A stretch of DNA of 64,000 nucleotides from Diplolepis rosae (taxonomy: Eukaryota; Arthropoda; Insecta; Hymenoptera; Diplolepididae), in contig JAPYXD010000308.1 in the NCBI GenBank assembly GCA_030998225.1, positions 2,862,001 to 2,926,000 of the forward strand. Reading direction: 5' to 3'. This document shows positions 49,636 to 62,570 of this stretch, in pieces. The notes below the pieces were generated by a model. That model saw nothing but the letters and a program-made list of their open reading frames with translations. It had not been told where the DNA came from and did no database searches. The translations under genes and the position numbers were made by a program. How positions within the stretch are numbered: position 1 is the first letter of the stretch; each line of letters starts with the position of its first letter.

Positions 49636-51796
49636 TCGAGATAATTGGACGAGTTTGTCGAAAATGGCTTCCCCGTGTGAAACTTTGCTAATTTTGGATT
49701 CACTCTGAAAACTCAAATTATAATTTATATATTTTATTAATGTAGCACAGTGTCACAGCAATAAACAAAAAAACTCTCTTTTCATGACACATCTTCAGTT
49801 TTCGACATAATTTGACGAGTTTGTTCATAAATGGCTTCCCCGTTTCAAAATTTTTGCTAATTTTTTTTGCTCCGCAAACTAACATTTTATTTAATATTTT
49901 TTTTAATGTAGCACAATATGACTGCAAGCAAATACAGAAGTCACTTTTTACGTCACCTTTTTTTAGCTTTCCAGATAATTGGACGAGTTTGTCAACAAAT
50001 GGGTTCCCAATGTTAAACTTTGCTAATTTTCGTTTCACTACGCAAAAGTCAAATTTTAATTTATACATTTTTTAATGTAGCACAATGTCACTGCATTCAA
50101 AAACGGAAGTCTCTTTTTAAGCCACTTCTTTAGTTTTCGAGTTAATTCAGCGAGTTTGTGAACAAATGGCTTCCCAGTGTTAAAATTTGCTAATTTTCGT
50201 TTCACTACGCAAAGTCAAATTTTAATTTATATATTTTTTAATGTAGCTCAATGTCACTGCATTCAAAAACGGAAGTCTCTTTTTAAGCCACTTCTTTAGT
50301 TTTCGAGATAATTCAGCGAGTTTGTCCATAAATGGCTTCCCCGTGTCAAACTTTGCTAATTTTGGTTTCGCTCCGCAAAACTGAAACTTTAATTTCCATT
50401 TATTTTATATAGCACAATATGACTGCAAGCAAATAAAAAAATCTGTTTTTACGTCACGTTTTCAGTTTTCGTGATAATTGGACGAGTTTGTCGACAAACG
50501 GCTTCCCCGTGTGAAACTTTGCTACTTTTGGATTCACTCTGAAAACTCAAATTATAATTTATATATTTTATTAATGTAGCACAGTGTCACAGCAATAAAC
50601 AACAAAACTCTCATTTCATGACACATCTTCAGTTTTCGAGATAATTCGACGAGTTTGTTCATAAATGGCTTCCCCGTTTCAAAATTTTTGCTAATTATTT
50701 TTGCTCCGCAAACTAACATTTTATTTAATATTTTTTTTAATGTAGCACAATATGACTGCAATCAAAACAGAAGTCACTTTTTACGTCACCTTTTTTAGCT
50801 TTCGAGATAATTGGACGAGTTTGTCAACAAATGGGTTCCCAATGTTAAAGTTTGCTAATTTTCGTTTCACTGCGCAAAAGTCAAATTTTAATTCATATGT
50901 TTTTTGATGTAGTACAATGTGACTGCACTCAAATACAGAAGTCTCTTTTAACGTCACATTTTTAGTTTTCGAGATAATTGGACGAGTTTGTCCATAAATA
51001 GCTTCCCCGTGTCAAACTTTGCTAATTTTCGTTTCACTCCGCAAAGTCAAATTTTAATTTATATATTTTTTAATGTAGCACAATGTCACTGCATTCAAAA
51101 ACGGGAGTCTCTTTTCGTGCGACGTTTTTACTTCTCGAGATAATTGAACGTGTTTGTCAAATAATGGCTTCCCCGTGTCAAACTTTGCTAATTTTGATTT
51201 TGCTCCGCGAACTAAAATTTTAACTTACATTTTCTTTAATGTAGCACAATGTGACTGCAATCAAATACAAAACTCTGTTTTTACGGCAGTTTTTCAGTTT
51301 TCGAGATAATTGGACGAGTTTGTTAACAAATGGGTTCCCTGTGTTAAACTTTGCTAATTTTCGTTTCACTACGCAAAGACAAATTTTAATTTATAGTTTT
51401 TTAATGTAGTACAATGTGACTGCACTCAAATACAGAAGTCTCTTTTAACGTCACATTTTTAGTTTTCGAGAAAATTGGACGAGTTTGTCCATAAATGGTT
51501 TTCCCGTGTCAAACTTTGCTAATTTTCGTTTCACTCCGCAAAGACAAATTTTAATTTATATTTTTTTAATGTAGTGCAATGTGACTGCAATCAAATACAA
51601 AACTCTTTTTTTACGGCAGTTTTTCAGTTTTCGAGATAATTGGACGAGTTTGTTACCAAAAGGCTTACCCGTATGAAAATTTGCTAATTTTGGTTTCGCT
51701 CCGCAAATTCAAACTTTAATTTATATGTTTTTTGATGTAGTACAATGTGACTGTAAGCAAATATAAAAATCTGTTTTAACGTCACGTTTTCAGTTT
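49636..51796 (+). repeat. 13-monomer higher-order unit (2,161 bp)
   Basis: This is the next tandem copy of the 12-mer with one extra monomer. It shares ATCAAAACAGAAG (about 50762), TTGCTAATTATTTTTGCTCC (about 50688, also 48690, 46200 and 32887) and GGCTTMCCCGTATG (about 51662). The next unit starts at the TCGAG anchor at 51797. Confidence 0.8.
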
Positions 51797-53560
51797 TCGA
51801 GATAATTGGACGAGTTTGTCCAAAAATGGCTTCCCCGTGTCAAACTTTGCTAATTTTGGATTCACTCTGAAAACTCAAATTATAATTTATATATTTTATT
51901 AATGTAGCACAGTGTCACAGAAATAAACAACAAAACTCTCTTTTCATGACACATCTTCAGTTTTCGAGATAATTCGACGAGTTTGTTCATAAATGGCTTC
52001 CCCGTTTCAAAATTTTTGCTAATTTTTTTTGCTCCGCAAACTAACATTTTATTTAATATATTTTTTAATGTAGCACAATATGACTGAAATCAAATACAGA
52101 AGTCACTTTTTACGTCATCTTTTTTAGCTTTCGAGATAATTGGACGAGTTTGTCAACAAATGGGTTCCCAATGTTAAACTTTGCTAATTTTCGTTTCACT
52201 ACGCAAAAGTCAAATTTTAATTCATATGTTTTTTGATGTAGTACAATGTGACTGCATTCAAATACAGGAGTCTCTTTTAACGTCACATTTTTAGTTTTCG
52301 AGATAATTGGACGAGTTTGTCAACAAATGGCTTCCCCGTTTCAAACTTTGCTAATTTGGTTTCACACCACAGACTCAAATTAGATTTTTTTTTTTTTTTA
52401 TGTAGCACAATGTCACTGCATTCAAAAACGGAAGTCTCTTTTCGTGCGACGTTTTTACTTCTCGAGATAATTGAACGTGTTTGTCAAATAATGGCTTCCC
52501 CGTGTCAAACTTTGCTAATTTTGATTTTGCTCCGCGAACTAAAATTTTAACTTACATTTTTTTTAATGTAGCACAATATGACTGCAATCAAATACAGAAG
52601 TCACTTTTTACGTCACCTTTTTTAGCTTTCGAGATAATTGGACGAGTTGTTCAACAAATGGGTTCCCAATGTTAAAGTTTGCTAATTTTCGTTTCACTGC
52701 GCAAAAGTCAAATTTTAATTCATATGTTTTTTGATGTAGTACAATGTGACTGCACTCAAATACAGAAGTCTCTTTTAACGTCACATTTTTAGTTTTAGAG
52801 ATAATTGGACGAGTTTGTCCATAAATAGCTTCCCCGTGTCAAACTTTGCTAATTTTCGTTTCACTCCGCAAAGACAAATTTTAATTTATATTTTTTTTAA
52901 TGTAGTACAATGTGACTGCAATCAAATACAAAACTCTGTTTTTACGGCAGTTTTTCAGTTTTCGAGATAATTGGACGAGTTTGTTAACAATAGGCTTCCC
53001 CGAATGAAAATGTGCTAATTTTGGTTTCGCTCCGCAAATTCAAACTTTAATTTATATTTTTTTAAATGTAGTACAATGTGACTGTAAGCAAATATAAAAA
53101 TCTGTTTTAACGTCACGTTTTCAGTTTTCGAGATAATTGTACGAGTTTGTCCATAAATAGCTTCCCCGTGTCAAACTTTGCTAATTTTCGTTTCACTCCG
53201 CAAAGTCAAATTTTGATTTATATTTTTTTTAATGTAGCACAATGTCACGGCATTCAAAAAAATAAGTCTCTTTTCATGCCACGTTTTTACTTTTCGAGAT
53301 AATTGGACGAGTTTGTCGACAAATGGCTTCCCCGTGTGAAACTTTGCTAATTTTGGATTCACTCTGAAAACTCAAATTATAATTTATATATTTTATTAAT
53401 GTAGCACAGTGTCACAGCAATAAACAACAAAACTCTCTTTTCATGACACATCTTCAGTTTTCGAGATAATTCGACGAGTTTGTTCATAAATGGCTTCCCC
53501 GTTTCAAAATTTTTGCTAATTTTTTTGCTCCGCAAACTAACATTTTATTTAATATTTTTT
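51797..53560 (+). repeat. 9-monomer higher-order repeat, copy 1 (1,495 bp)
   Basis: After a short lead-in (51797 to about 52065) a 9-monomer unit begins. The poly-T monomers at about 52384, 53879 and 55376 are 1,495 and 1,497 bp apart. Two plus-strand frames repeat at exactly 1,495 bp (52317/53812 and 52481/53976). The unit contains the rare word GAGTTGTTCAACAAATGGG (about 52644). Confidence 0.88.
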
Positions 53561-55060
53561 TTAATGTAGCACAATATGACTGCAATCAAAACAGAAGTCA
53601 CTTTTTACGTCACCTTTTTTAGCTTTCGAGATAATTGGACGAGTTTGTCAACAAATGGGTTCCCAATGTTAAACTTTGCTAATTTTCGTTTCACTACGCA
53701 AAAGTCAAATTTTAATTCATATGTTTTTTGATGTAGTACAATGTGACTGCATTCAAATACAGAAGTCTCTTTTAACGTCACATTTTTAGTTTTCGAGATA
53801 ATTGGACGAGTTTGTCAACAAATGGCTTCCCCGTTTCAAACTTTGCTAATTTGGTTTCACACCACAGACTCAAATTAGATTTTTTTTTTTTTTTATGTAG
53901 CACAATGTCACTGCATTCAAAAACGGAAGTCTCTTTTCGTGCGACGTTTTTACTTCTCGAGATAATTGAACGTGTTTGTCAAATAATGGCTTCCCCGTGT
54001 CAAACTTTACTAATTTTGATTTTGCTCCGCGAACTAAAATTTTAATTTACATTTTTTTTAATGTAGCACAATTTGACTGCAATCAAATACAGAAGTCACT
54101 TTTTACGTCACCTTTTTTAGCTTTCGAGATAATTGGACGAGTTGTTCAACAAATGGGTTCCCAATGTTAAAGTTTGCTAATTTTCGTTTCACTGCGCAAA
54201 AGTCAAATTTTAATTCATATGTTTCTTGATGTAGTACAATGTGACTGCATTCAAATACAGAAGTCTCTTTTTAAGTCACGTTTTTAGTTTTCGAGATAAT
54301 TGTACGAGTTTGTCCATAAATAGCTTCCCCGTGTCAAACTTTGCTAATTTTCGTTTCACTCCGCAAAGACAAATTTTAATTTATATTTTTTTTAATGTAG
54401 TACAATGTGACTGCAATCAAATACAAAACTCTGTTTTTACGGCAGTTTTTCAGTTTTCGAGATAATTGGACGAGTTTGTTAACAATAGGCTTCCCCGTAT
54501 GAAAATTTGCTAATTTTGGTTTCGCTCCGCAAATTCAAACTTTAATTTATATGTTTTTTGATGTAGCACAATGTGACTGTAAGCAAATATAAAAATCTGT
54601 TTTAACGTCACGTTTTCAGTTTTCGAGATAATTGTACGAGTTTGTCCATAAATAGCTTCCCCGTGTCAAACTTTGCTAATTTTCGTTTCACTCCGCAAAG
54701 TCAAATTTTGATTTATATTTTTTTAATGTAGCACAATGTCACGGCATTCAAAAAAATAAGTCTCTTTTCATGCCACGTTTTTACTTTTCGAGATAATTGG
54801 ACGAGTTTGTCGACAAATGGCTTCCCCGTGTGAAACTTTGCTAATTTTGGATTCACTCTGAAAACTCAAATTATAATTTATATATTTTATTAATGTAGCA
54901 CAGTGTCACAGCAATAAACAACAAAACTCTCTTTTCATGACACTTCTTCAGTTTTCGAGATAATTCGACGAGTTTGTTCATAAATGGCTTCCCCGTTTCA
55001 AAATTTTTGCTAATTTTTTTTTGCTCCGCAAACTAAAATTTTATTTAATATTTTTTTTAA
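53561..55060 (+). repeat. 9-monomer higher-order repeat, copy 2
   Basis: This is the second copy of the 1,495-bp unit, again with GAGTTGTTCAACAAATGGG (about 54139). The CACGGCATTC trio at 53171 recurs at 54666. A third copy starts at about 55.06 kb and is followed for roughly 350 bp through its poly-T monomer. Confidence 0.88.
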
Positions 55061-58000
55061 TGTAGCACAATATGACTGCAATCAAATACAGAAGTCACTT
55101 TTTACGTCACCTTTTTTAGCTTTCGAGATAATTGGACGAGTTTGTCAACAAATGGGTTCCCAATGTTAAACTTTGCTAATTTTCGTTTCACTACGCAAAA
55201 GTCAAATTTTAATTCATATGTTTTTTGATGTAGTACAATGTGACTGCATTCAAATACAGAAGTCTCTTTTAACGTCACATTTTTAGTTTTCGAGATAATT
55301 GGACGAGTTTGTCAACAAATGGCTTCCCCGTTTCAAACTTTGCTAATTTGGTTTCACACCACAGACTCAAATTAGATTTTTTTTTTTTTTTATGTAGCAC
55401 AATATGACTGCAATCAAATACAAAACTCTGTTTTTACGTCACGTTTTCAGTTTTCGAGATAATTGGACGAGTTTGTCCATAAATTGCTTCCCCGTGTGAA
55501 ACTTTGCTAATTTTGGTTTCACACCGCTAAGTCAAATTTTAATTTACATATTTTATTAATGTTGCACAGTTTCACAGCAATAAACAACAAAACTCTCTTT
55601 TCATGACACTTCTTCAGTTTTCGAGATAATTCGACGAGTTTGTTCATAAATGGCTTCCCCGTTTCAAAATTTTTGCTAATTTTGGTTTTGCTCCGCAAAC
55701 TAACATTTTAATTTATATTTTTTTTAATGTAGCACAATATGACTGAAATCAATTACAGAAGTCACTTTTTACGTCACCTTTTTTAGCTTTCGAGATAATT
55801 GGACGAGTTTGTCAACAAATGGGTTCCCAATGTTAAACTTTGTTAATTTTTCGTTTCACTCCGCAAAGTCAAATTTTAATTTATATATTTTTTAATGTAG
55901 CACAATGTCACTGCATTCAAAAACGGAAGTCTCTTTTTGTGCCACGTTTTTACTTTTCGCGATAATTGGACGTGTTTGTCAAATAATGGCTTCCCCGTGT
56001 CAAACTTTGCTAATTTTGATTTTGCTCCGCGAACTAAAATTTTAATTTACTTTTTCTTTATTGTTGCACAATTTGACTGCAATCAAATACAGAAGTCACT
56101 TTTTACGTCACCTTTTTTAGCTTTCGAGATAATTGGACGAGTTTGTCAACAAATGGGTTCCCAATGTTAAACTTTGCTAATTTTCGTTTCACTGCGCAAA
56201 GTCAAATTTTAATTTATATATTTTTTAATGTAGCACAATGTCACTGCATTCAAAAACGGAAGTCTCTTTTTGTGCCACGTTTTTACTTTTCGAGATAATT
56301 GGACGTGTTTGTCAAATAATGGCTTCCCCGTGTCAAACTTTGCTAATTTTGATTTTGCTCCGCTAACTAAAATTTTAATTTACATTTTCTTTAATGTAGC
56401 ACAATTTGACTGCAATCAAATACAGAAGTCACTTTTTGCGTCACCTTTTTTAGCTTTCGAGATAATTGGACGAGTTTGTCAACAAATGGCTTCCCCGTTT
56501 CAAACTTTGCTAATTTGGTTTCACACCACAGACTCAAATTTTAATTTATATATTTTTTTTAATGCGGCACAGTGTGACTGCAATAAAAAACCGAAGTATC
56601 TTTTTAAGCCACTTCTTTAGTTTTCGAGATAATTCGACGAGTTTGTTCATAAATGGCTTCCCCGTTTCAAACTTTGCTAATTTTCGTTTCACTCCGCAAA
56701 TTCAAATTTTAATTTATATATTTTTTTATGTAGCACAATGTCACTGCATTCAAAAACGAAAGTCTCTTTTCGTGCCACGTTTTTACTTTTCGAGATAATT
56801 GGACGAGTTTGTCAACAAATGGGTTCCCAGTGTTAAACTTTGCTAATTTTCGTTTCACTACGCAAAGTCAAATTTTAATTTATATTTTTTTTAATGTAGT
56901 ACAATGTGACTGCAATCAAATACAGAAGTCTCTTTTTACGTCACGTTTTTAGTTTTTGAGATAATTGGACGAGTTTGTTAACAAATGGTTCCCAGTGTTA
57001 AACTTCACTAATTTTCGTATCAGTACGCAAAGTCAAATTTTAATTCATATTTTTTTAAATGTAGTACAATGTGACTGCATTCAAATACAGAAGTCTCTTT
57101 TCACGTCACGTTTTTAGTTTTTGAGATAATTGGACGAGTTCGTTAACAAATGGGTTCCCAGTGTTAAACTTTGCTAATTTTCTTTTCACTACGCAAAGTC
57201 AAATTTTAATTTATATTTTTTTTAAATGTAGTACAATGTGACTGCATTCAAATACAGAAGTCTCTTTTCACGTCACGTTTTTAGTTTTTGAGATAATTGG
57301 ACGAGTTTGTCAACAAATGGCTTCCCCGTTTCAAACTTTGCTAATTTGGTTTCACACCGCAAACTCAAATTAGATTTTTTTTTTTTTATGTAGCACAATA
57401 TGACTGCAATCAAATACAAAACTTTGTTTTTAAGTCACGTTTTCAGTTTTCGAGATAATTGGACGAGTTTGTCCATAAATTGCTTCCCCGTGTGAAACTT
57501 TGCTAATTTTCGTTTAGCTCCGCAAACTCAAATTTTAATTTATATATTTTTTTTAATACAGCACAGTGTGATTGCAATAAAAAACCAAATTTTCTTTTTA
57601 AGCCACTTCTTTATTTTTCAAGATAATTCGACGAGTTTATCCATAAATGGCTTCCCAGTGTTAAACTTTGCTAATTTTCGTTTAGCTCCGCAAACTCAAA
57701 TTTTAATTTATATATTTTTTAATGTAGCACGTCAGTGCATTCAAAAACGAAAGTCTCTTTTCGTGCCACGTTTTTACTTTTCGAGCTAATTGTAAGAGTT
57801 TGTTAACAAATGGCTTCCCCGTATGAAAATTTGCTAATTTTGGTTTCGCTCCGCAAAACTCAAACTTTAATTTATATTTTTTTAAATGTAGCACAATGTG
57901 ACTGCAATCAAATACAAAACTCTGTTTTTACGGCAGTTTTTCAGTTTTCGAGATAATTGGACGAGTTTGTCAACAAATGGCTTCCCCGTATGAAAATTTG

Positions 58001-58500
58001 CTAATTTTGGTTTCGCTCCGCAAATTCAAACTTTAATTTATATTTTTTTAAATGTAGCACAATGTGACTGTAAGCAAATATAAAAATCTGTTTTAACGTC
58101 ACGTTTTCAGTTTTCGAGATAATTGTACGAGTTTGTCCATACATAGCTTCCCCCTGTCAAACTTTGCTAATTTTCGTTTCACTCCGCAATGTCAAATTTT
58201 AATTTATATATTTTTTAATGTAGCACAATGTCACTGCATTCAAAAACGGAAGTCTCTTTTCGTGCGACGTTTTTACTTTTCGAGATAATTGAACGTGTTT
58301 GTCAAATAATGGCTTCCCCGTGTCAAACTTTGCTAATTTTGATTTTGCTCCGCGAACTAAAATTTTAATTTACATTTTCATTAATGTAGCACAATTTGAC
58401 TGCAATCGAATACAGAAGTCTCTTTTTACGTCACCTTTTTTAGTTTTCGAGATAATTGGACGAGTTTGTTAACAAATGGGTTCCCAGTGTTAAACTTTGC
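55061..58500 (+). repeat. Array block joining the 34-kb copy and the 28-kb type
   Basis: To about 56.59 kb this continues the 20,790-bp-offset copy of 34.27-35.80 kb. From about 56.82 to 57.50 kb it follows the 27.87-28.56 kb order, with CGTATCAGTACGC at 57016 and a poly-T monomer at about 57375. A monomer at about 57728 has GCACGTCAGTGC in place of GCACAATGTCAGTGC, a 3-bp deletion, and then follows the monomers next to the GC dyad of the 19-mer units without the dyad itself. Confidence 0.72.
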
Positions 58501-60830
58501 TAATTTTCGTTTCACTACGCAAAGACAAATTTTAATTTATATTTTTTTTAATGTAGTACAATGTAACTGCAATCAAATACAAAACTCTGTTTTTACGTCA
58601 GTTTTTCATTTTTCGAGATAATTGGACGAGTTTGTTAACAAAAGGCTTCCCCGTGTCAAACTTTGCTAATTTTCGTTTCACTCCGCAAAGTCAAATTTTG
58701 ATTTATATTTTTTTTAATGTAGCACAATGTCACGGCATTCAAAAAAATAAGTCTCTTTTCATGCCACGTTTTCAGTTTTCGAGATAATTGTACGAGTTTG
58801 TTCATAAATAGCTACCCCGTGTCAAACTTTCCTAATTTTGGATTCACTCTGAAAACTCAAATTATAATTTATATATTTTATTAATGTAGCACAGTTTCAT
58901 AGCAATAAACAACAAAACTCTCTTTTCATGACACTTCTTCAGTTTTCGAGATAATTCGACGAGTTTGTTCATAAATGGCTTCCCCGTTTCAAAATTTTTG
59001 CTAATTTTGGTTTTGCTCCGCAAACTAACATTTTAATTTATATTTTTTTTAATGTAGCACAATATGACTGCAATCAAATACAGAAGTCACTTTTTAAGTC
59101 ACCTTTTTTAGCATTCGAGATAATTGGACGAGTTTGTCAACAAATGGGTTCCCAATGTTAAACTTTGCTAATTTTCGTTTCACTGCGCAAAAATCAAATT
59201 TTAATTCATATGTTTTTTGATGTAGTACAATGTGACTGCATTCAAATACAGAAGTCTCTTTTAACGTCACATTTTTAGTTTTCGAGATAATTGGACGAGT
59301 TTGTCAACAAATGGCTTCCCCGTTTCAAACTTTGCTAATTTGGTTTCACACCACAGACTCAAATTAGATTTTTTTTTTTTTTTATGTAGCACAATATGAC
59401 TGCAATCAAATACAAAACTCTGTTTTTACGTCACGTTTTCAGTTTTCGAGATAATTGGACGAGTTTGTCCATAAATTGCTTCCCCGTGTCAAACTTTGCT
59501 AATTTTGGATTCACTCTGAAAACTCAAATTATAATTTATATATTTTATTAATGTAGCACAGTTTCACAGCAATAAACAACAAAACTCTCTTTTCATGACA
59601 CTTCTTCAGTTTTCGAGATAATTCGACGAGTTTGTTCATAAATGGCTTCCCCGTTTCAAAATTTTTGCTAATTTTGGTTTTGCTCCGCAAACTAACATTT
59701 TAATTTATATTTTTTTTAATGTAGCACAATATGACTGCAATCAAATACAGAAGTCACTTTTTACGTCTCCTTTTTTAGCTGTCGAGATAATTGGACGAGT
59801 TTGTCAACAAATGGGTTCCCAATGTTAAACTTTGCTAATTTTCGTTTCACTGCGCAAAGTCAAATTTTAATTTATATATTTTTTAATGTAGCACAATGTC
59901 ACTGCATTCAAAAACGGAAGTCTCTTTTTGTGCCACGTTTTTACTTTTCGAGATAATTGGACGTGTTTGTCAAATAATGGCTTCCCCGTGTCAAACTTTA
60001 CTAATTTTGATTTTGCTCCGCGAACTAAAATTTTAATTTACATTTTCTTTAATGTAGCACAATTTGACTGCAATCAAATACAGAAGTCACTTTTTACGTC
60101 ACCTTTTTTAGCTTTCGAGGTAATTGGACGAGTTTGTCAACAAATGGGTTCCCAATGTTAAACTTTGCTAATTTTCGTTTCACTGCGCAAAAGTCAAATT
60201 TTAATTCATATGTTTTTTGATGTAGTACAATGTGACTGCATTCAAATACAGAAGTCTCTTTTAACGTCACATTTTTAGTTTTCGAGATAATTTGACGAGT
60301 TTGTCAACAAATGGGTTCCCAGTGTTAAACTTTGCTAATTTTCGTTTCACTACGCAAAGTCAAATTTTAATTTATATTTTTTTTAAAGTAGTACAATGTG
60401 ACTGCAATCAAATACAGAAGTCTCTTTTTACGTCACGTTTTTAATTTTTGAGATAATTGGACGAGTTTGTTAGCAAAAGGGTTCCCAGTGACATACTTCA
60501 CTAATTTTCGTATCAGTACGCAAAGTCAAATTTTAATTCATATTTTTTTAAATGTAGTACAATGTGACTGCATTCAAATACAGAAGTCTCTTTTCAAGTC
60601 ACGTTTTTAGTTTTTGAGATAATTGGACGAGTTCGTTAACAAATGGGTTACCAGTGTTAAACTTTGCTAATTTTCTTTTCACTACGCAAAGTCAAATTTT
60701 AATTTACATTTTCTTTAATGTAGCACAAATTGACTGCAATCAAATACAGAAGTCTCTTTTCACGTCACGTTTTTAGTTTTTGAGATAATTGGACGAGTTC
60801 GTTAACAAATGGGTTACCAGTGTTAAACTT
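58500..60830 (+). repeat. 14-monomer higher-order repeat, copy 1 (2,333 bp)
   Basis: Shared landmarks with the next copy are CGTCAGTTTTTCATTT (58596 and 60929), ATAGCTACCCCGTGTC (58808 and about 61141), TTTTTTAGCATTCGAG (59107 and about 61439) and a poly-T monomer (59368 and about 61701). The offset is 2,331-2,333 bp. Part of this unit also repeats 55.2-56.2 kb at 3,990 bp. Confidence 0.85.
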
Positions 60831-62570
60831 TGCTAATTTTCTTTTCACTACGCAAAGACAAATTTTAATTTATATTTTTTTTAATGTAGTACAATGTGAC
60901 TGCAATCAAATACAAAACTCTGTTTTTACGTCAGTTTTTCATTTCTCGAGATAATTGGACGAGTTTGTTAACAAAAGGCTTCCCCGTGTCAAACTTTGCT
61001 AATTTTCGTTTCATTCCGCAAAGTCAAATTTTGATTTATATTTTTTTTAATGTAGCACAATGTCACGGCAGTCAAAAAAATACGTCTCTTTTCATGCCAC
61101 GATTTCAGTTTTCGAGATAATTGTACGAGTTTGTTCATAAATAGCTACCCCGTGTCAAACTTTCCTAATTTTGGATTCACTCTGAAAACTCAAATTATAA
61201 TTTATATATTTTATTATTGTAGCACAGTTTCATAGCAATAAACAACAAAACTCTCTTTTCATGACACTTCTTCAGTTTTCGAGATAATTCGACGAGTTTG
61301 TTCATAAATGGCTTCCCCGTTTCAAAATTTTTGCTAATTTTGGTTTTGCTCCGCAAACTAACATTTTAATTTATATTTTTTTTAATGTAGCACAATATGA
61401 CTGCAATCAAATACAGAAGTCACTTTTTACGTCACCTTTTTTAGCATTCGAGATAATTGGACAAGTTTGTCAACAAATGGGTTCCCAATGTTAAACTTTG
61501 CTAATTTTCGTTTCACTGCGCAAAAGTCAAATTTTAATTCATATGTTTTTTGATGTAGTACAATGTGACTGCATTCAAATACAGAAGTCTCTTTTAACGT
61601 CACATTTTTAGTTTTCGAGATAATTGGACGAGTTTGTCAACAAATGGCTTCCCCGTTTCAAACTTTGCTAATTTGGTTTCACACCACAGACTAAAATTAG
61701 ATTTTTTTTTTTTTATGTAGCACAATATGACTGCAATCAAATACAAAACTCTGTTTTTACGTCACGTTTTCAGTTTTCGAGATAATTGGACGAGTTTGTC
61801 CATAAATTGCTTCCCCGTGTGAAACTTTCCTAATTTTGGATTCACTCTGAAAACTCAAATTATAATTTATATATTTTATTAATGTAGCACAGTTTCACAG
61901 CAATAAACAACAAAACTCTCTTTTCATGACACTTCTTCAGTTTTCGAGATAATTCGACGAGTTTGTTCATAAATGGCTTCCCCGTTTCAAAATTTTTGCT
62001 AATTTTGGTTTTGCTCCGCAAACTAACATTTTAATTTATATTTTTTTTAATGTAGCACAATATGACTGCAATCAAATACAGAAGTCACTTTTTACGTCAC
62101 CTTTTTTAGCTTTCGAGATAATTGGACGAGTTTGTCAACAAATGGGTTCCCAATGTTAAACTTTGCTAATTTTCGTTTCACTGCGCAAAGTCAAATTTTA
62201 ATTTATATATTTTTTAATGTAGCACAATGTCACTGCATTCAAAAACGGAAGTCTCTTTTTGTGCCACGTTTTTACTTTTCGAGATAATTGGACGTGTTTG
62301 TCAAATAATGGCTTCCCCGTGTCAAACTTTGCTAATTTTGATTTTGCTCCGCGAACTTAAATTTTAATTAACATTTTCTTTAATGTAGCACAATTTGACT
62401 GCAATCAAATACAGAAGTCACTTTTTACGTCACCTTTTTTAGCTTTCGAGATAATTGGACGAGTTTGTCAACAAATGGGTTCCCAATGTTAAACTTTGCT
62501 AATTTTCGTTTCACTGCGCAAAAGTCAAATTTTAATTCATATGTTTTTTGATGTAGTACAATGTGACTGC
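60831..62570 (+). repeat. 14-monomer higher-order repeat, copy 2 (partial)
   Basis: This follows copy 1 with few changes until about 62.57 kb, including the TTTTTGTGCCACG / GTGTTTGTCAAATAATGG monomers at about 62257 and 62291. It then passes into a different order. Confidence 0.82.
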
